A stretch of 64,000 bases of DNA, taken from Amoebophrya sp. A120. Its lineage: Eukaryota > Sar > Dinophyceae > Syndiniales > Amoebophryaceae. Shown piece after piece: positions 45,335 through 56,866 of this stretch (position 1 is the first letter of the stretch; each line of letters starts with the position of its first letter). A program made the translations under genes and the position numbers. The notes under the pieces are model-generated. The model did not search any database, was not told where the DNA came from, and was given only the letters and a program-made list of their open reading frames with translations. The stretch spans positions 12,321,832 through 12,385,831 of the forward strand of contig CAJINV010000001.1 in NCBI GenBank assembly GCA_905178155.1, read 5' to 3'.

Positions 45335-47029
45335 ATGTTAACCCCCGGCTCCCTCCAGAAGCTCGAGTTCGCCGTCGACAATGTTTTGCGTGCCCTGTAC
45401 GAAACCCATGCGATAAAACTTTCCGTTTGCACACTTGCCGCAGGCGTGCAGGCTGGGGCGTGGTTGTTGCAAGTGCCCGGTGCGAGCTCAACGGTTTTGG
45501 AAGTGCAAGCGCCGTATGCGAGAGAAGCCACGCTCTCCTACCTCCGCAAAAATGCAAAACACAGCACTGGACTCAAGTTTTCTGGGCCGGGAATGGCACA
45601 GCTCCTGGCGGAAACGGCGCACCAAAGGGGTTTGCAGTGCGTTGCAAAGGAGGGAGAAAGAGCCGTGGGCGACAAGGCGTTACAACCTCCTGACGTAATC
45701 GACTGCGTTTTGCAACAGAGCCTGGATGCTGCAACGAAGATGGCAGCAGAAAAAGAAGTTTGCGCAAAGCAAACAAGAAGCGACGCAAACAAGATATTAC
45801 CCGCACCACTACCAAAAATTCTCGGGGTCGGTGTTGCAGGTGCACTGTCGTCAAATTACGAGCGACGCGGAGAGTCTGGAGCTTCGATTGCAGTCTACGA
45901 CGGCTGTTCGGGCGAGCCGCTGGTGACCAAGCAGATTGCATTTCCAAAAGCAGAAGATAAAGAATCGAAAACGGACAAGTCTACCACCGTCACAACACCA
46001 CCGACAGGACAGCAGCGCCGAAGAGAAGAGGACATTCTGGTTTCCACCGCAGTTGTAGTAGCGATTGGCGAGGCGGCGCTCCAGTCATCACATCCTGCCA
46101 CTGAAGACCTTGCTCTGGCAACGAATTCTCTGCGAGAGAGCCTTGACGCAGTGATTGCGGCCGCCCATCTTCAAAATGCTGTATCGATTACGGCGCGAAA
46201 GCGAGAGGCTTCGCCGGATCACGATCGCGAATTGACAGCAATCCATGAGTTTCTTGGATGGCGGGACAGCAAAACTGCGCGTGACCCAGAACTATCCTCT
46301 GCCTATGCCCGGGCGCCGTACTTGATACGCTCGGCGTTTTCTTTATCGTCCTCAAATTTCACTTGGATCCCTGGTCCTTTACCCTTCGGGCCTAACACCG
46401 TCGTCGTTTCCGGCTCCTTCAATCCGATGCACGATGGGCACCTCGAAATGGCTCGAGCTGCCGTCGCGAGGCTACTTGATGCATTCGGCGAGGTCAACGT
46501 TGATGTCATTTTCGAGCTCTCGTGTCAGAATGCCGACAAGGGAACGCTGGACATATTAGAGGTCCGGACACGAGTGGAGCGGTCGCAGCAGTTGTTGAGT
46601 CAGCGTAGGGCGTTTCTAGAAAACGCTACTAGCGCAGGAGGACAAAACGCCAAGCCGGGCAACAAGATTCGTGCCTGGATCCTCTTGACGAAAGCGATGC
46701 CGCTCTTCTCGCAAAAGGCTGAGCTATTTCCCGATACTGGTGCATCTTTCGTGGTCGGCACGGACACGAGTGCTCGCATCTTGAACCCGAAGTATTACGG
46801 AGATTCCGAAGCGCAGATGATTAACTCTATCAGGCAGATGCGGCCGTCCCTCTTTTTCGTTGCTCCCAGAGTTGTTGCCGAGGACAATTTCATTTCTTTA
46901 AAAGACCAAGTAGTTCCATCAGGACTGGAGAGCATGTTTTTCCCTCTAGACGCGTATTTCCAAAGAATCGACCTGTCGTCTACCGAACTGCGAAAGCAAG
47001 AGGTGGAGAACAAAAAGCGAAAGCGATAA
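45335..47029 (+). CDS. CinA-like plus nucleotidyltransferase fusion protein
   Basis: The frame is open from 45284, but the first ATG is at 45335, giving 564 residues in one exon. The N-terminal 100 residues resemble the C-terminal domain of CinA/NMN amidases: LSVCTLAAGVQAGAWLLQVP, then PGASSTVLEV and PYAREATLSYL. The Cys/Ala-rich loop differs from the usual Ser-containing one. After a Lys/Thr-rich linker, residues about 355-470 form a cytidylyltransferase-like fold with VVVSGSFNPMHDGHLEMA, where HDGH is the nucleotide-binding HxGH motif, and later SFVVGTDTSARIL and IDLSSTELRKQ, matching the ISST-type signature. Plants have a similarly organised protein. A role in NAD or pyridine-nucleotide metabolism is inferred, not shown. 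Confidence 0.8.
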   Translation: MLTPGSLQKLEFAVDNVLRALYETHAIKLSVCTLAAGVQAGAWLLQVPGASSTVLEVQAPYAREATLSYLRKNAKHSTGLKFSGPGMAQLLAETAHQRGLQCVAKEGERAVGDKALQPPDVIDCVLQQSLDAATKMAAEKEVCAKQTRSDANKILPAPLPKILGVGVAGALSSNYERRGESGASIAVYDGCSGEPLVTKQIAFPKAEDKESKTDKSTTVTTPPTGQQRRREEDILVSTAVVVAIGEAALQSSHPATEDLALATNSLRESLDAVIAAAHLQNAVSITARKREASPDHDRELTAIHEFLGWRDSKTARDPELSSAYARAPYLIRSAFSLSSSNFTWIPGPLPFGPNTVVVSGSFNPMHDGHLEMARAAVARLLDAFGEVNVDVIFELSCQNADKGTLDILEVRTRVERSQQLLSQRRAFLENATSAGGQNAKPGNKIRAWILLTKAMPLFSQKAELFPDTGASFVVGTDTSARILNPKYYGDSEAQMINSIRQMRPSLFFVAPRVVAEDNFISLKDQVVPSGLESMFFPLDAYFQRIDLSSTELRKQEVENKKRKR

Positions 47030-47433
47030 AGAACTACGGGCATTGGATTCTAGTCTCTTCGCTTAAGGCCACATGTGTCTGCGTCTCGCTTGGCGTTCGC
47101 CTTCGTGGCTTTCAGATTTTTGCCTCAGAAAAGATGAAGATCAACCTGGATCTGATGATGACCTTTTCATCTGATCAAACGAGATCATCAGTGAAGATCC
47201 AGCACGAGGTTCACTTCTGTGCCTGTTCTCCAAAACTCGTCGGTCTTCGACTTCCTTGAGGAGTAGCCTCATGTCAGTGAAACTTGTTCTTCACGATCAC
47301 GATCTATCTGTGCGAGCACGCCCGAGACTCACAGAACAGAACCAAGGAAAGACGTTGCAGCCACAACTGTGAAGTAGTTCTAGTCGCAGGTCCTGCACTG
47401 TTTTAGCAAAACTAGGTACATGAGAAGTATACG
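47030..47433. other. Intergenic, no gene seen
   Basis: GATC-rich short words (AAGATCAACC, GAAGATCCAGC) but no gene or structured repeat that I can support. Confidence 0.45.
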
Positions 47434-48929
47434 ATGTCGAACGACGACTTAAGATTTGATCTGGAAGATCTGGATCAGGCGAAGGTACACATCGTTGACC
47501 ACCAGGGAGTTCCTTTTGACACGAAACCCGACGCCGAGTATTGCCCCGAGCGGTGGAGGATATTGGCGGATCCTTGGGCCTTCGTCAATGTGACGAGTCA
47601 CGGATGGAAGGAGGTAGGAGGTGGCTCTTGTTGACTTTTTTGACGGCACGAGGGAAGAAAAGCATACGATTCCTGTCATCTCATCACAAGAAACAAAGTG
47701 GCTCATCTCCCTGGGTAGGCAGGGCAGGCATGAAACAATGAATTATCGGCTTTCTGTCCCTTTTCACGTCAACTTCTATCCCCGAAAACCGAAAGGTGCG
47801 GTGTATTCTGTGCGACAAGCGGGCTGACAACGACCACCTACCGAGCAAAGGGCACCGAAGAAATCTGGAACAGGCAAGTCATGATGAGGCGAAGGAGCAA
47901 TATCGGAGAGCCTTGCAGGAGGGCCGGATCCCCTTTCCGCAAGACGGAGTAAACTACAGAGACAAAAGCACCGGCGCGGTAGTGCGCTCCGGAGCGCCGA
48001 ATAGCATCGGTCCGGAAGATCCCGCGCCATACAGAAGTTGTGCAGCTGCCGGGGACGATTCTTATGCCTCCTCCTCGCTGCGACCTCTCTCTCCTCCTCC
48101 CGCGAGTACTGCCGGCCACGGAGGCTCGGGAACTGCGACTGGTAGGTCAACAACGGGGTCACCTCCACACCAGCCAGACAAAGATGACTACGATGCTGGA
48201 GCCTCTTACTACTCGAACGACCGGGACTGGGATGGTGCGGAGAGTGTGTACACGACCTCCGAGGCCACTGACTACAGCCGTAGCTGCGCTACCTCGACAT
48301 CATCGGCCAGGGGATCGTCGATGTACGGATCAGCTTCTGAAATGGCCGCGGTCCGCAATGTGACGACATCCAGAATGAGCTCGGCTGCTCACGCGGCGAG
48401 CAATCATCGCCTCCCCACAATCAACGAAGAAGAACCTCCGTCCTCTCCGGACCTGTACAAGTTGCAGCCAATCGATCGATTTTGCCGGCCCATCCCGCGG
48501 CGCTGCTGGAAGTACGACGGGGAGGAAATTAAAGAGGGCGAAGCAACCTTTTTGCTCGAACTTTACAACAATCCCCAGTATTACGAGCTCACAGCAAACC
48601 CCGGCTGGGTGGGGTTGCGGTGCGCGCTCTGCTTCTCGCAATTCGGCCGGCCGTCCAACATCACCGCGGAGCACACGCCTGTGTCTAATCTACACACCCG
48701 CGGCCTTCGGGGGTACCAGGCTGAGACGATGGCCCTGCAAGCAATTTGCCCGGCGAAGGACGCAGAGCTTAGGCGAAAATGTTCCGAGCTGCCCCCACCG
48801 TTGCGGCCCGAGCAAATCACAGAAGGGATCCACGTGCCTGAAGGTTTTAGCAAATGGGGCGAAATTCCGCGGGTAGAGTTCATTTTTCTCTTTGCGCGAG
48901 CAGTCTTTCGGATAGACCATAGAAGATAA
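47434..48929 (+). CDS. Zinc-finger-like protein with Ser-rich linker, at least two exons
   Basis: Exons 47434-47613 and 47796-about 48872 or 48929, with GT-AG intron 47614-47795 in phase 0. The junction creates GWKEVRCILCDKRADNDHLP, a C-x2-C-x7-H-x5-H finger (residues about 62-80) of the kind common in dinoflagellate proteins. A Ser/Thr/Pro-rich middle follows. Near the end, YYELTANPGWVGLRCALCF and ITAEHTPVSNLHTRGLRGY give a second C-x2-C with later His residues. A donor-like GTAGAG at 48873 suggests the coding sequence may leave this exon after KWGEIPR and continue further on. If not, it stops at TAA 48927-48929. Nucleic-acid or protein binding is inferred only from the fingers. Confidence 0.65.
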
Positions 48930-49032
48930 CCATAAGTAGGCAACTCTAAAACTATGATGCGACGTCTGTGCAGGAGGTAGTGTTTCGTTACGTTGCCATA
49001 CCGCCCACCGTTTTTCAATGATTATACGCCAG

Positions 49033-49371
49033 TCAGTAACTCTTACAACAGCAAGCGGGATTGTCTGCAACTATGCTTGAGAAGTACGCAGAGAGCGCGC
49101 CCGCTTCAGAAGTTTCTCCATCTAGTGCTCCTTCAGCTGTAAGTAGCGATGCCGATGCTACGGCTTCGACATAAGCCTCTCGTCGATCGGTCCAGCAGCG
49201 CTCCAACGTTTCGGTGGCCGCATTTCCTGCTGCAGCTTCCTCGATCTTTTCAAGAGCATCGGCTTCCGCTATGTCGTCCGGCACGATTGCGACACAGTAT
49301 GTCTTCGGCGCTGCGCGAGTCAATGCAAGGCAGACAGGAACTGGTATTTCAACCAGTCTCTTCATGTTCAT
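49033..49371 (-). CDS. Possible minus-strand ORF, 112 residues, unknown
   Basis: An ATG-started frame on the minus strand with protein-like composition: KRLVEIPVPVCLALTRAAPK, KTYCVAIVPDDIAEADALEK, then an Ala/Glu-rich helix and a Cys-rich end (ADNPACCCKSY). The + strand frames across the same interval look random. No domain is recognised. It would be the only gene on this strand in 64 kb, so it could instead be chance coding potential in an intron or spacer. Confidence 0.3.
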   Translation of the reverse strand: MNMKRLVEIPVPVCLALTRAAPKTYCVAIVPDDIAEADALEKIEEAAAGNAATETLERCWTDRREAYVEAVASASLLTAEGALDGETSEAGALSAYFSSIVADNPACCCKSY

Positions 49372-49452
49372 TCTGAGGATCTGAGTTGTGAACTTGGAGT
49401 CATGTTCTTATGAAGCCGCGCTAGCCGCACTTTTGATAAATGGATCCATCCA

Positions 49453-50610
49453 TTGTTGTATTCACGATCACGACTACAAGGTTCCTGTACATCAAGCACC
49501 ACTGCTAGCAGTGCCACTCGGACAGCCGAGCTCTTGCAACAAGAGTGCACTAACGCGAAAAGCAAATGCGCTGACCTTGAGGCCGAAGTGGAGCGGCTTC
49601 GCCTGGAAAGCGCAACAGTGAAAGAGCGGCTTGCCAATGCTGAAAAGGCACAGGATGCCGCAATCAAAGACCGGGATGCCGCCATTGAGGAGCGGAAGGC
49701 CCTGCGTGCGGAAATGGCCGCCTGCGAATCCGCGCGACAAAAGCTGGCTAGGCGAGTGGAGGAGCTCGATCGGGAAAAGGATAAGCTAGAAAGACGGCGG
49801 GATCGCTATCGCGAAAAGTACCGGACGGAAAAAGCGGAGGCAGATAAGTACCACGACGCCTACTGGAAGCAAAAAGAAAAAGCGAATAAGTACTACGACG
49901 CCGCCAGAAAACTACATCGGGATCTGTATTTTCTTGCTCGTAATCTGAGCCTGAGGCAGATACAGATATTAAGTGTCGTTTCAAGGGCTTTTAAGGAATT
50001 ATGAATCAGCGCCAGCTGCAAAAAATTATAAACGATATTTGCACTTCGGTTGAATCTGACTATCGTATCCGATGCCAGGTACAAAAGCGGCAAATCTGCG
50101 AACAAGACGAAGCACGCGCATGGTAGTGTTAGCTCCCCCTCAGAGTCGTCGAGCAGCTCAAATTCCAGCTACAGTACTTCCCAAAAGAACAAGAACGAAA
50201 AGCTGAAGAAGTCCTCCTGCAGTGACGGTCCTTCCTCTTCCGTCCAAAAGAAGCAACACGACCAGAATGGAGATGAGATTATAAGGAAGACACAGATGTT
50301 GAATACCTCTTCCTCGTTGTTGTCATGTCGTGACAAGAACGCAACACGATCGCCAGCTGAAAAGTCATCCGGCACAAAAGCACCTGCTGGAGCTACGCTT
50401 GTGACTCCAGAAACTACCGCCGCCTGCAGCAGCACATCGTGTTCTCCTGACGACGCTGAAAAGAAAGGACACGAGTATCATCACTCCAAGGCGAGTCCTG
50501 GCCGCATGGGCTCCAGCACCAACGATGACTCTTGGTCTTGGTGGGAGAGCGATTACAACTACGGCCGATGGAGCTCACGTTCTTACGAACACAATAGAAC
50601 TGCCAAGTAA
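49453..50610 (+). CDS. Coiled-coil protein with Ser-rich tail, 5' end unresolved
   Basis: Exons ending at 49925 and starting at 50079, with GT-AG intron 49926-50078 in phase 2, stop at TAA 50608-50610. The open frame from 49453 has no ATG, and the true start is probably reached by splicing (a candidate acceptor CATCAAG ends at 49496). The first part is a long heptad-type coiled coil (ECTNAKSKCADLEAEVERLR, REKDKLERRRDRYREKYR) with a repeated YxDAxxK pattern (DKYHDAYWKQK, NKYYDAARKL). The second exon is a Ser/Lys-rich low-complexity tail ending in a Trp/Tyr cluster (DDSWSWWESDYNYGRW). It might be the end of the preceding zinc-finger gene. No function can be assigned. Confidence 0.55.
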
Positions 50611-51098
50611 AGCCACTTGAATATCACGTCAATTTTCAAGACCATTAGCGCACGAGACGAGTCCCTTTCATTCCAAATAGCGCAAGCAAATCAAACTTTT
50701 TGACACAATTCTTTTTCGGTTCTAGCGCTTCCTTAAAGAACTCATTCTTCTACTGTTTATGACGCTGATTCTTACCTCCATCGATATCGAAAAAGAGCAA
50801 CAACGATGCAACACGATGACCTCCTCGGAAAGAGTCTGTTTGCAGCTTTCGTTTTCGTTTACACCCCGACACGAGTCAGGAGTAGAGAAGTGCGATTTCT
50901 TTGTCAATCGAAGCACAAAGCAATGATTGTTGACAAGAGAGAACTCATGAGGGCCCTAATATCGTGAAGGAAAAGCAAAGAGGAGCTGTCGTTTCGGTGC
51001 CCTAGCCCTGAGGGAACTTCGTACAAATGCAAATATCACTTCTTTTCTCTTTTGAGTTTAGCCTTGCATTTGTGACCTATAGTTCTTGATAAGAAGTG
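50611..51098. other. Intergenic and 5' leader with interleaved inverted repeats
   Basis: No gene. The right end holds two 10-bp perfect inverted repeats in an A-B-A'-B' order (51023-51100), reported as a separate entry. Confidence 0.5.
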
Positions 51099-51100
51099 AT
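51023..51100 (+). promoter_or_regulatory. Possible pseudoknot-forming leader next to a start codon
   Basis: ACAAATGCAA (51023-51032) pairs with TTGCATTTGT (51064-51073), and ATCACTTCTT (51035-51044) pairs with AAGAAGTGAT (51091-51100). The two pairings cross, the layout of a pseudoknot. The last stem overlaps the A and T of the ATG at 51099. Function is inferred only from the layout. Confidence 0.35.
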
Positions 51101-53959
51101 GCCCGCTGCTCAAGCCACTATCACGATCATCAGCGATGATCATGATCCAGACGGACCGTCAGATAGACCACTACTTACTCGTCCCGAATCCGCTTCAGCA
51201 GTGAATGGCGCCGTGCAAAAGTCGCCCCGGACGTGCTTCGCAGGCTGGGCAGACCTACAGGTGGGAGACAAAGCGAGAAGGTCACAGCGGTGGTCTTTCC
51301 GCTACCTTTCGGTCGGCAACGGCATCCTCGAGATTCTTCGACCACGAAGGAAAAAAAGCAAAAACGCTGCAGTTCGCCAACGCCTCGTCTTGGAAGAGGT
51401 ACTTACGTATGCTTTTGGAAGGCTTTTCCGCTCACGTTGAGAAACGCACACGCAATTCAGTCTTTGTAGTCAATTAATCACGTGTCTGCCCGCCTACTGA
51501 AGTCAGACTAGATCTAGATGAAAACTTTGCTATTGATTCCTTCTCCCCCACAACCCCAGCGCCTGCTCCTGGTGAACCTCCACAAGGCTCGCACCGTCCC
51601 CGGGAGCGAGGGAAAGCGTGAGGTCCGGTTGTCCTTTTATCCCCGCGCAGCGTCGTCTTCGCGACGCACCGAAGTGTTCCTGCGGGTCGCGGAGCCGGAG
51701 TTTGAGTCTGCGTTTGTCAGCAATGGGCTGTGGTTGGAAGCACTATCGGCTGCCAAGAACGAAGTCAGGAACCGTGTCGACAGCATCGAATTTGACGAGG
51801 GTGCAACTTTAGTTCGTCCTCTGGAATTACGCGCCTTCGCTCCGTCAGCTGCAGATCCACTGCTGGGACGAGGAGAGAATCTTTCGTCCACTAGCGATAG
51901 CAACGCCGACTCTTGCAAAGCTTCTCGGTTGCCACATGAAGAAGATTCTTCCGGAAGCGCAGGTAGGAGTACATCCAGCAAGATGCCGACGCGGCGAGCA
52001 AAACGACCCCGAGCGTCGGTATTGGCGTCGTGCTGCTTTGTTGGAGGAGGTTCTTCTTCTTTGGAGGTGCCAGCAGAAGCAGAAGATCCGCCAGCGCGTC
52101 TCCGTTCGAAGGAGTCGTCGTCTTCCAGCTCGTCCGCGTTGACTTCTCGTAATTCGGATGCGACCCCAACGTCACGGTCTCGGTCTCCCACTTTTTTATC
52201 AGATGTTCGTTCTGGAGCAGGTCAAATGAAGCTTTCATCTTCCGCCCCCGAACAACAGGGTTCTTTTACCACGAAGCTGCAGCTGAAAGCTGGCCACAAA
52301 ATCAAGCTTCTCGACATCGCCGCGCTGAACGTGAACAATCGCCCAGCAAGCGCGATGGCGACGTCGGATTTGCAGTTGCAAAACCAAACCCACAGCGCTC
52401 TTGCTCGCAGCCCCGATAGCAACGGCGCGTTGTTGTCCGACGGTTGCATCGCTGTGTTGAGTGGCGAGTTCGGAGTCATCGGGTTTGTGACGCGCACCGC
52501 CCTTCTGGAATCTGTCTCAGACGCAAGCGTCGTCTATCACAGCGCCATGCTTCTGCTACCCGCGAGTGGTAGTCGTCGAAGTAAAGCAGTAGTGCAGGAC
52601 CCTCATGATGTTGCTGCAGTTGAAAAATCTACCGTGTCGACGCAGAATGTCAACGCTGCTGCAGATTGTTCGTCATCCGCCTACAAAGACGAGCTAGAAG
52701 AAGCAACCTGCATCAACAACTCATCTCGCGCGGGACCGAAACGTTATGTGCAGGCTCCAGCAGTAGACAGGTTCATCTCGCTAGCGGACCAATCGGACGA
52801 TCTCCTACCCGTGATCGCGGAAGATGCCGAGCCTGAGGCGCTGAATCATAGCCAGAAAAAACCGGCATCAGTGCTTGACACTTACGGACCGGAGCCGGTC
52901 TTATCTGAAAAGGACGAAAAGCATGATCGCTACGCGGACGACGAAGAAGCGGGAGCGGGAGAAGACGTCTCGACGGCTTCGCGTGAGGAAAACCACTCCA
53001 ACAGTCACTCCGTCTCGGCTCCGTCCTGTTTCGAAGACCCGCTTCTTGCGTCGCCCGGTCTCGAGTCTGCAAGTTCGAGTTCTAGTACCTGCTTTCTCGC
53101 CGACGGGGTCGTGCAGCACTTTAGTACACTCGCGCAACCGCCCTTTGCCGATGCCGTGCGGCTCTGCAGCTTCAGAAACACATCCTCGGAAACGATAACG
53201 CCACCGAAGCAGGCCGAGCATGTTGCTGGAAAAAGTACTTCTAAACTTCCGATTGTACTACTTTCCTCGTCCTCTACCAGCTCCTGTGTGAGCACAGTTC
53301 GAGTCGCAGGACCTCGAGGATGTGCCACAAAAGCAGAATCACCACCGCCAGTGTTTGGTTCCGCAATGAGACAGCACGGAGCCCTTTTTTCGCCTCAACA
53401 TAGCACGACCCTAGCAGTCACACCAGTTTCAACAAAAACGACAACGAAAAATCTTCACGAAGGGCCTGGTAACCAGCAGGATTCGACGCCCAATGAAGTG
53501 TCGGCAGAACATCAGACTCCGGTTATCTGGCCCACTCCATCTGAAGTAGCAATCGACGACTTTTCCGGTTCCTCCTGGCCCAGTCTGACACCTCCCTCGA
53601 AACTAAGCGAAAAACCGAGACTGGTGCCATGTACGAATGCCGATCTGCTGAACAGCTCAGGTTGCAGTGACGTTACGTGGCCGCAAGTCACACCCGCAGA
53701 ACTTTTCGGAGAGTGGCCGACAGAAGATCCAAGCGCGAGACCTGAAGAACAGGGTACTACAGACGACATCAGGAAGACACCACACCGAGCGAGACCTTCT
53801 TGTGCGCGCACCAGCAGCGACAGCGCAGACAACATTTCGTGGCCGTCGGTTTCAGCACCCAACACCCCCGCGCAGCCACGTCTGTTGTGTACTAGGGGCA
53901 CATCACCGGACCTCGATTTCATCCGGCTTGCGCTCGTCTCGCCAAATCCATTTTCGTGA
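51099..53959 (+). CDS. PH-domain protein with WP-repeat tail, two exons
   Basis: Exons 51099-51398 and 51518-53959, with GT-AG intron 51399-51517 in phase 0. The product has 913 residues. Joining the exons gives a pleckstrin-homology-like domain (residues about 45-180): CFAGWADLQVG, SQRWSFRYLSVGNGILEIL, RQRLVLEE, LLLVNLHKARTV, then RTEVFLRVAEPEFESAFVS and the final helix with GLWLEALSAAK, whose Trp is the invariant PH residue. The rest is long, Ser-rich and probably disordered. It ends with five spaced WP motifs: VIWPTPSE, SSWPSLTPP, VTWPQVTPAE, GEWPTEDPS and ISWPSVSAP (nt about 53522-53862). These look like short binding motifs. Membrane phosphoinositide binding is possible from the PH domain but not shown. 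Confidence 0.7.
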
Positions 53960-54882
53960 ATTTTGTGACACCGGGTAGATACAGTTAGTTCCAGTGACTA
54001 CGGGTAATTCTAGTTCTTCTGTTGGTGGTCGCCATAGCCCAGCCATGATCATCCATGAATAAAGTAGCAATGGCGTTTCTAGTTACTTACTTCTGTGTGT
54101 GGTTCTTGGCTCGCTGTTTCGATCAAAAAAATGAACCTGTTTCCCAGGCACCGAACTCGGCCAATCTTGTTTCTGTATCAAACGCACGCACGTTGTACCA
54201 TCTTGGAATTCACTTTTTGCACATACAAGCATGGATCATCACAAGCTGTGTGCTTGCCAACACTTTTCACCAACTTCGGACGATCAATGTGTCAAATTTA
54301 TGTCCAGCTAATTCCAAGCAATGGCTGAACAAAGAGACTCCTGCTGGACGCTGACTGCTCATGTTCAAAGATATCTCGGGCAGGACATTCTGTTTGTTTT
54401 TTTCATTGTTCATCTCGAGTCAGTTTATTGTGATTGTCTGTCGTTTTTTCTGTCGCTTCGAAGCAAGCCGAAACAAATGTTTTTTCTGACAAGGGTTGAG
54501 GTGCAGATGGAGGCGACATGATTGGATAATGCAAGCAATGTGTCCCCTTCGATGAACATGAAATATGTGATGTGACTTAGACTTACCTTGTTTTGAAGGA
54601 ACTATTTCTTGCTTCTCGATTGCAGTTCCACAGCGAAATAAGTGCAGCAGCTCGGACGAGTCAAATCGAAAAAACAAGAAAAGATGTTTTTCTGGTACTC
54701 ACACGAATAGTAGCCTAAATCTGAAACAATTGGACTCATGCGTTCTTTATGGCTTCTTCGCATAAGTACCAGCACAGCACCATGCTTTCTGAGTGTAAGT
54801 TTCAACTGATCAACATTCCGTTGTGTTGCTCCTCGATGTTCTATCTTGTTCTGTAAGGAATAAGTCTATTGTCCGAAGCAGA
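53960..54882. other. Intergenic, no gene seen
   Basis: Short frames only. The open frame from 54823 has no ATG before 54883. Confidence 0.5.
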
Positions 54883-56866
54883 ATGGCGGCACAGCACATG
54901 CAAAATTGGTGTATCCGTGACTTGAAGGGCGAGACTTTGACGGCAGCACAAAAAGCCGATCCCGCACTACGCAAGCAGTATTTGTCTTGCTGCCGGTGCC
55001 GGCAATGCTACCAGACCGATGTGGTCCGAGCGTGGTGCGAAGCAAATGGCAACGGCGAGAAGAACGATTTTCAAACCCTCTCTCACCACGCGTTCACGGT
55101 CGGGGACTGGGTGTGCCCGAGATGTCGCTTGCAACTTTTGGACCCCTTCTTCGTCACGGAACCTCGGCCGCTGACGGCCGTGCGGCAGATCGCGCGGCGC
55201 AAGGACCAAATGGTTGTGAACCCGCTAGACAAGTCCGAAGGCCCCCGGGTCCGCACCCAATTCACCATTTCTACTGATTTCCATCAAATACGCAATCGCG
55301 GCCTCCAGATGCACCTCCGCAGCGTCCGGTGCGACCACTGGGACTTCACCGGTGCTTACTGGGCCAACGTCGTGCAGGTCACTGTTAACGAGAATACCCT
55401 GGTGAAGGCGAAGAGCGACCACTACAAGGCGAAAAAGCCGGACGAGACGATTTCCAAGCCCCAATACGGACACATCCGGAAGGAGGTGCCCCACCTGGAC
55501 CTGCTTCCCTTCCTCCCACCGGAAGTATTCAAACCGAAAACGGTCCGCCAGGTAACCATCAGCGTGACCTGCGAACTCGCGGTCGAACGGCAGGAGGACG
55601 GGCCGCCACCCACCGCGTTCGCGCTCGGTGTTTACTTGGTGCGGGAGGTGCCCATTCCGGAGCTGAAGCAGAAGGTGTTGATCACGATGGAGGGCCTCGG
55701 GAAGACCCAAGACATGCACCACCGGGTTTCCCGGTACTACCGTCGATTGAAGGCATTGAGCGACGAGGTCGAGGTGGTGCACGAATCCGTCGACGCGGAG
55801 ACGAATTGCGTCTCTCTGACTTGTCCGCTGAGCGCCTTACCGATTCAACTGCCGGTGTACGGGCAGTACTGCGAACACCTGCAATCGTTCGATTTCTACA
55901 CGTTCCTGGACCTGCAGATGAAGACGCCGATGGCGAAACGGTGGCGGTGCCCGATTTGCAACCATCGCTGCCGCCCCTTCGACCTGCGCTACTGCCAGTA
56001 CACGAAAAGCGTGCTGGAGAAGGCCACGTACGACCCGACGAAAGACCGCGAAGACGGGCTGAGTTGTGTGTCTGGCTCGACCGCGGAACTGCAGGCGGAG
56101 CTGGTGAGCGTTCGCGCGGAAGCAGGACTACTTACAGGGAACAAACATCCCACGAGTGGGTGTACTAGCTCTTCATCCTCCTCCAGCAATAATCACAAAA
56201 ACGCGGCCAGCAACATCGTCGAAATGGTGGTCCCCGGCGTGCCCGACCCCCGCGAAGCCGCGATCAGAAAATTGCTGCAAGAAAGGGCCGCACAAGCAGC
56301 ACAGGGCGATGACTCCGAGTTGGAGGACGAGCCGGAGTTACTGTTCGAAATATCCAGGAAAAAACACCCATCCCCATCCAATTTGTCATGCAAAACATGC
56401 ATAATTTGCAGTGTTTCTCATGCAAAAAATGGATGGGAATGCATGGGTGTTTTTTCCTGGATACGAAAAGGCGATCTTCTACGAAAACGGGACTTTTACA
56501 TTCGACTACGAGGCGGTGCAGCGGGAAGAGCGGGAGAAAAAGTTCGGAAAAGTCTGCGACGTCGAGATGATCGACGGTACGCCCACGCCCAGAGCAGCAC
56601 AAAAGCAGGAAAAGAACGCGAAAGAAGAAGAAGCCTCAGCCTCCTCCGGATCCAAAAAGGTGATGCAAGGAGCTTTTGTGTCGTCGCGCCCGAAGAGCGC
56701 AGTTGAGAGCGCGGTCGGGGGCAGTAGGAGCAACAAGCGGCCAAGCAACGAGAATCAGAATACTAAAACGACGACTCTGATTACCCTAAGCAGCGACGAC
56801 GAGGACGAGCTGGTGATCTTGTCTTCCAAGCGGGCCCCGGGCCCACAGAGAAACATGAGAAAATAG
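54883..56866 (+). CDS. PIAS/Siz-type SUMO E3 ligase with SP-RING, interrupted by an introner
   Basis: Exons 54883-56350 and 56469-56866, separated by introner IE12. The joined product has 621 residues. It transfers SUMO from the E2 to substrates, most likely in the nucleus. The N-terminal part has paired cysteines (SCCRCRQCY, VCPRCRLQ), then a PINIT-like region. Residues about 312-375 form the SP-RING: LTCPLSALPIQLPVYGQYC, HLQSFDFYTFLDL, and WRCPICNHRCRPFDLRYCQY, with the usual C-x2-C/H pattern. The C-terminal tail, after IE12, contains TLITLSSDDEDELVIL, a hydrophobic-acidic SUMO-interacting motif. The low-complexity linker (GCTSSSSSSSNNHKN) is typical of this genome. Only the introner breaks the frame; there is no GT-AG intron. 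Confidence 0.9.
56351..56463 (+). mobile_element. Introner IE12 (family 4), 113 bp, smallest copy
   Basis: Begins TATCCAGGAAAAAACACCCA and ends with the exact inverse, TGGGTGTTTTTTCCTGGATA. The direct repeat is CGAAA (56346-56350, 56464-56468). The inside is almost only CATGCA-type words: TTTGTCATGCAAAACATGC and TTTCTCATGCAAAAAATGG. Removal joins EPELLFE to KAIFYENGTF in frame. This is the minimal functional unit seen here. Confidence 0.95.

Noticed and set aside
51034-51089. TATC...GATA segment before the PH gene as a 14th introner
   Set aside because: The 5-bp flanks do not match and the inverted pairings are offset from these ends, so it lacks the duplication hallmark.
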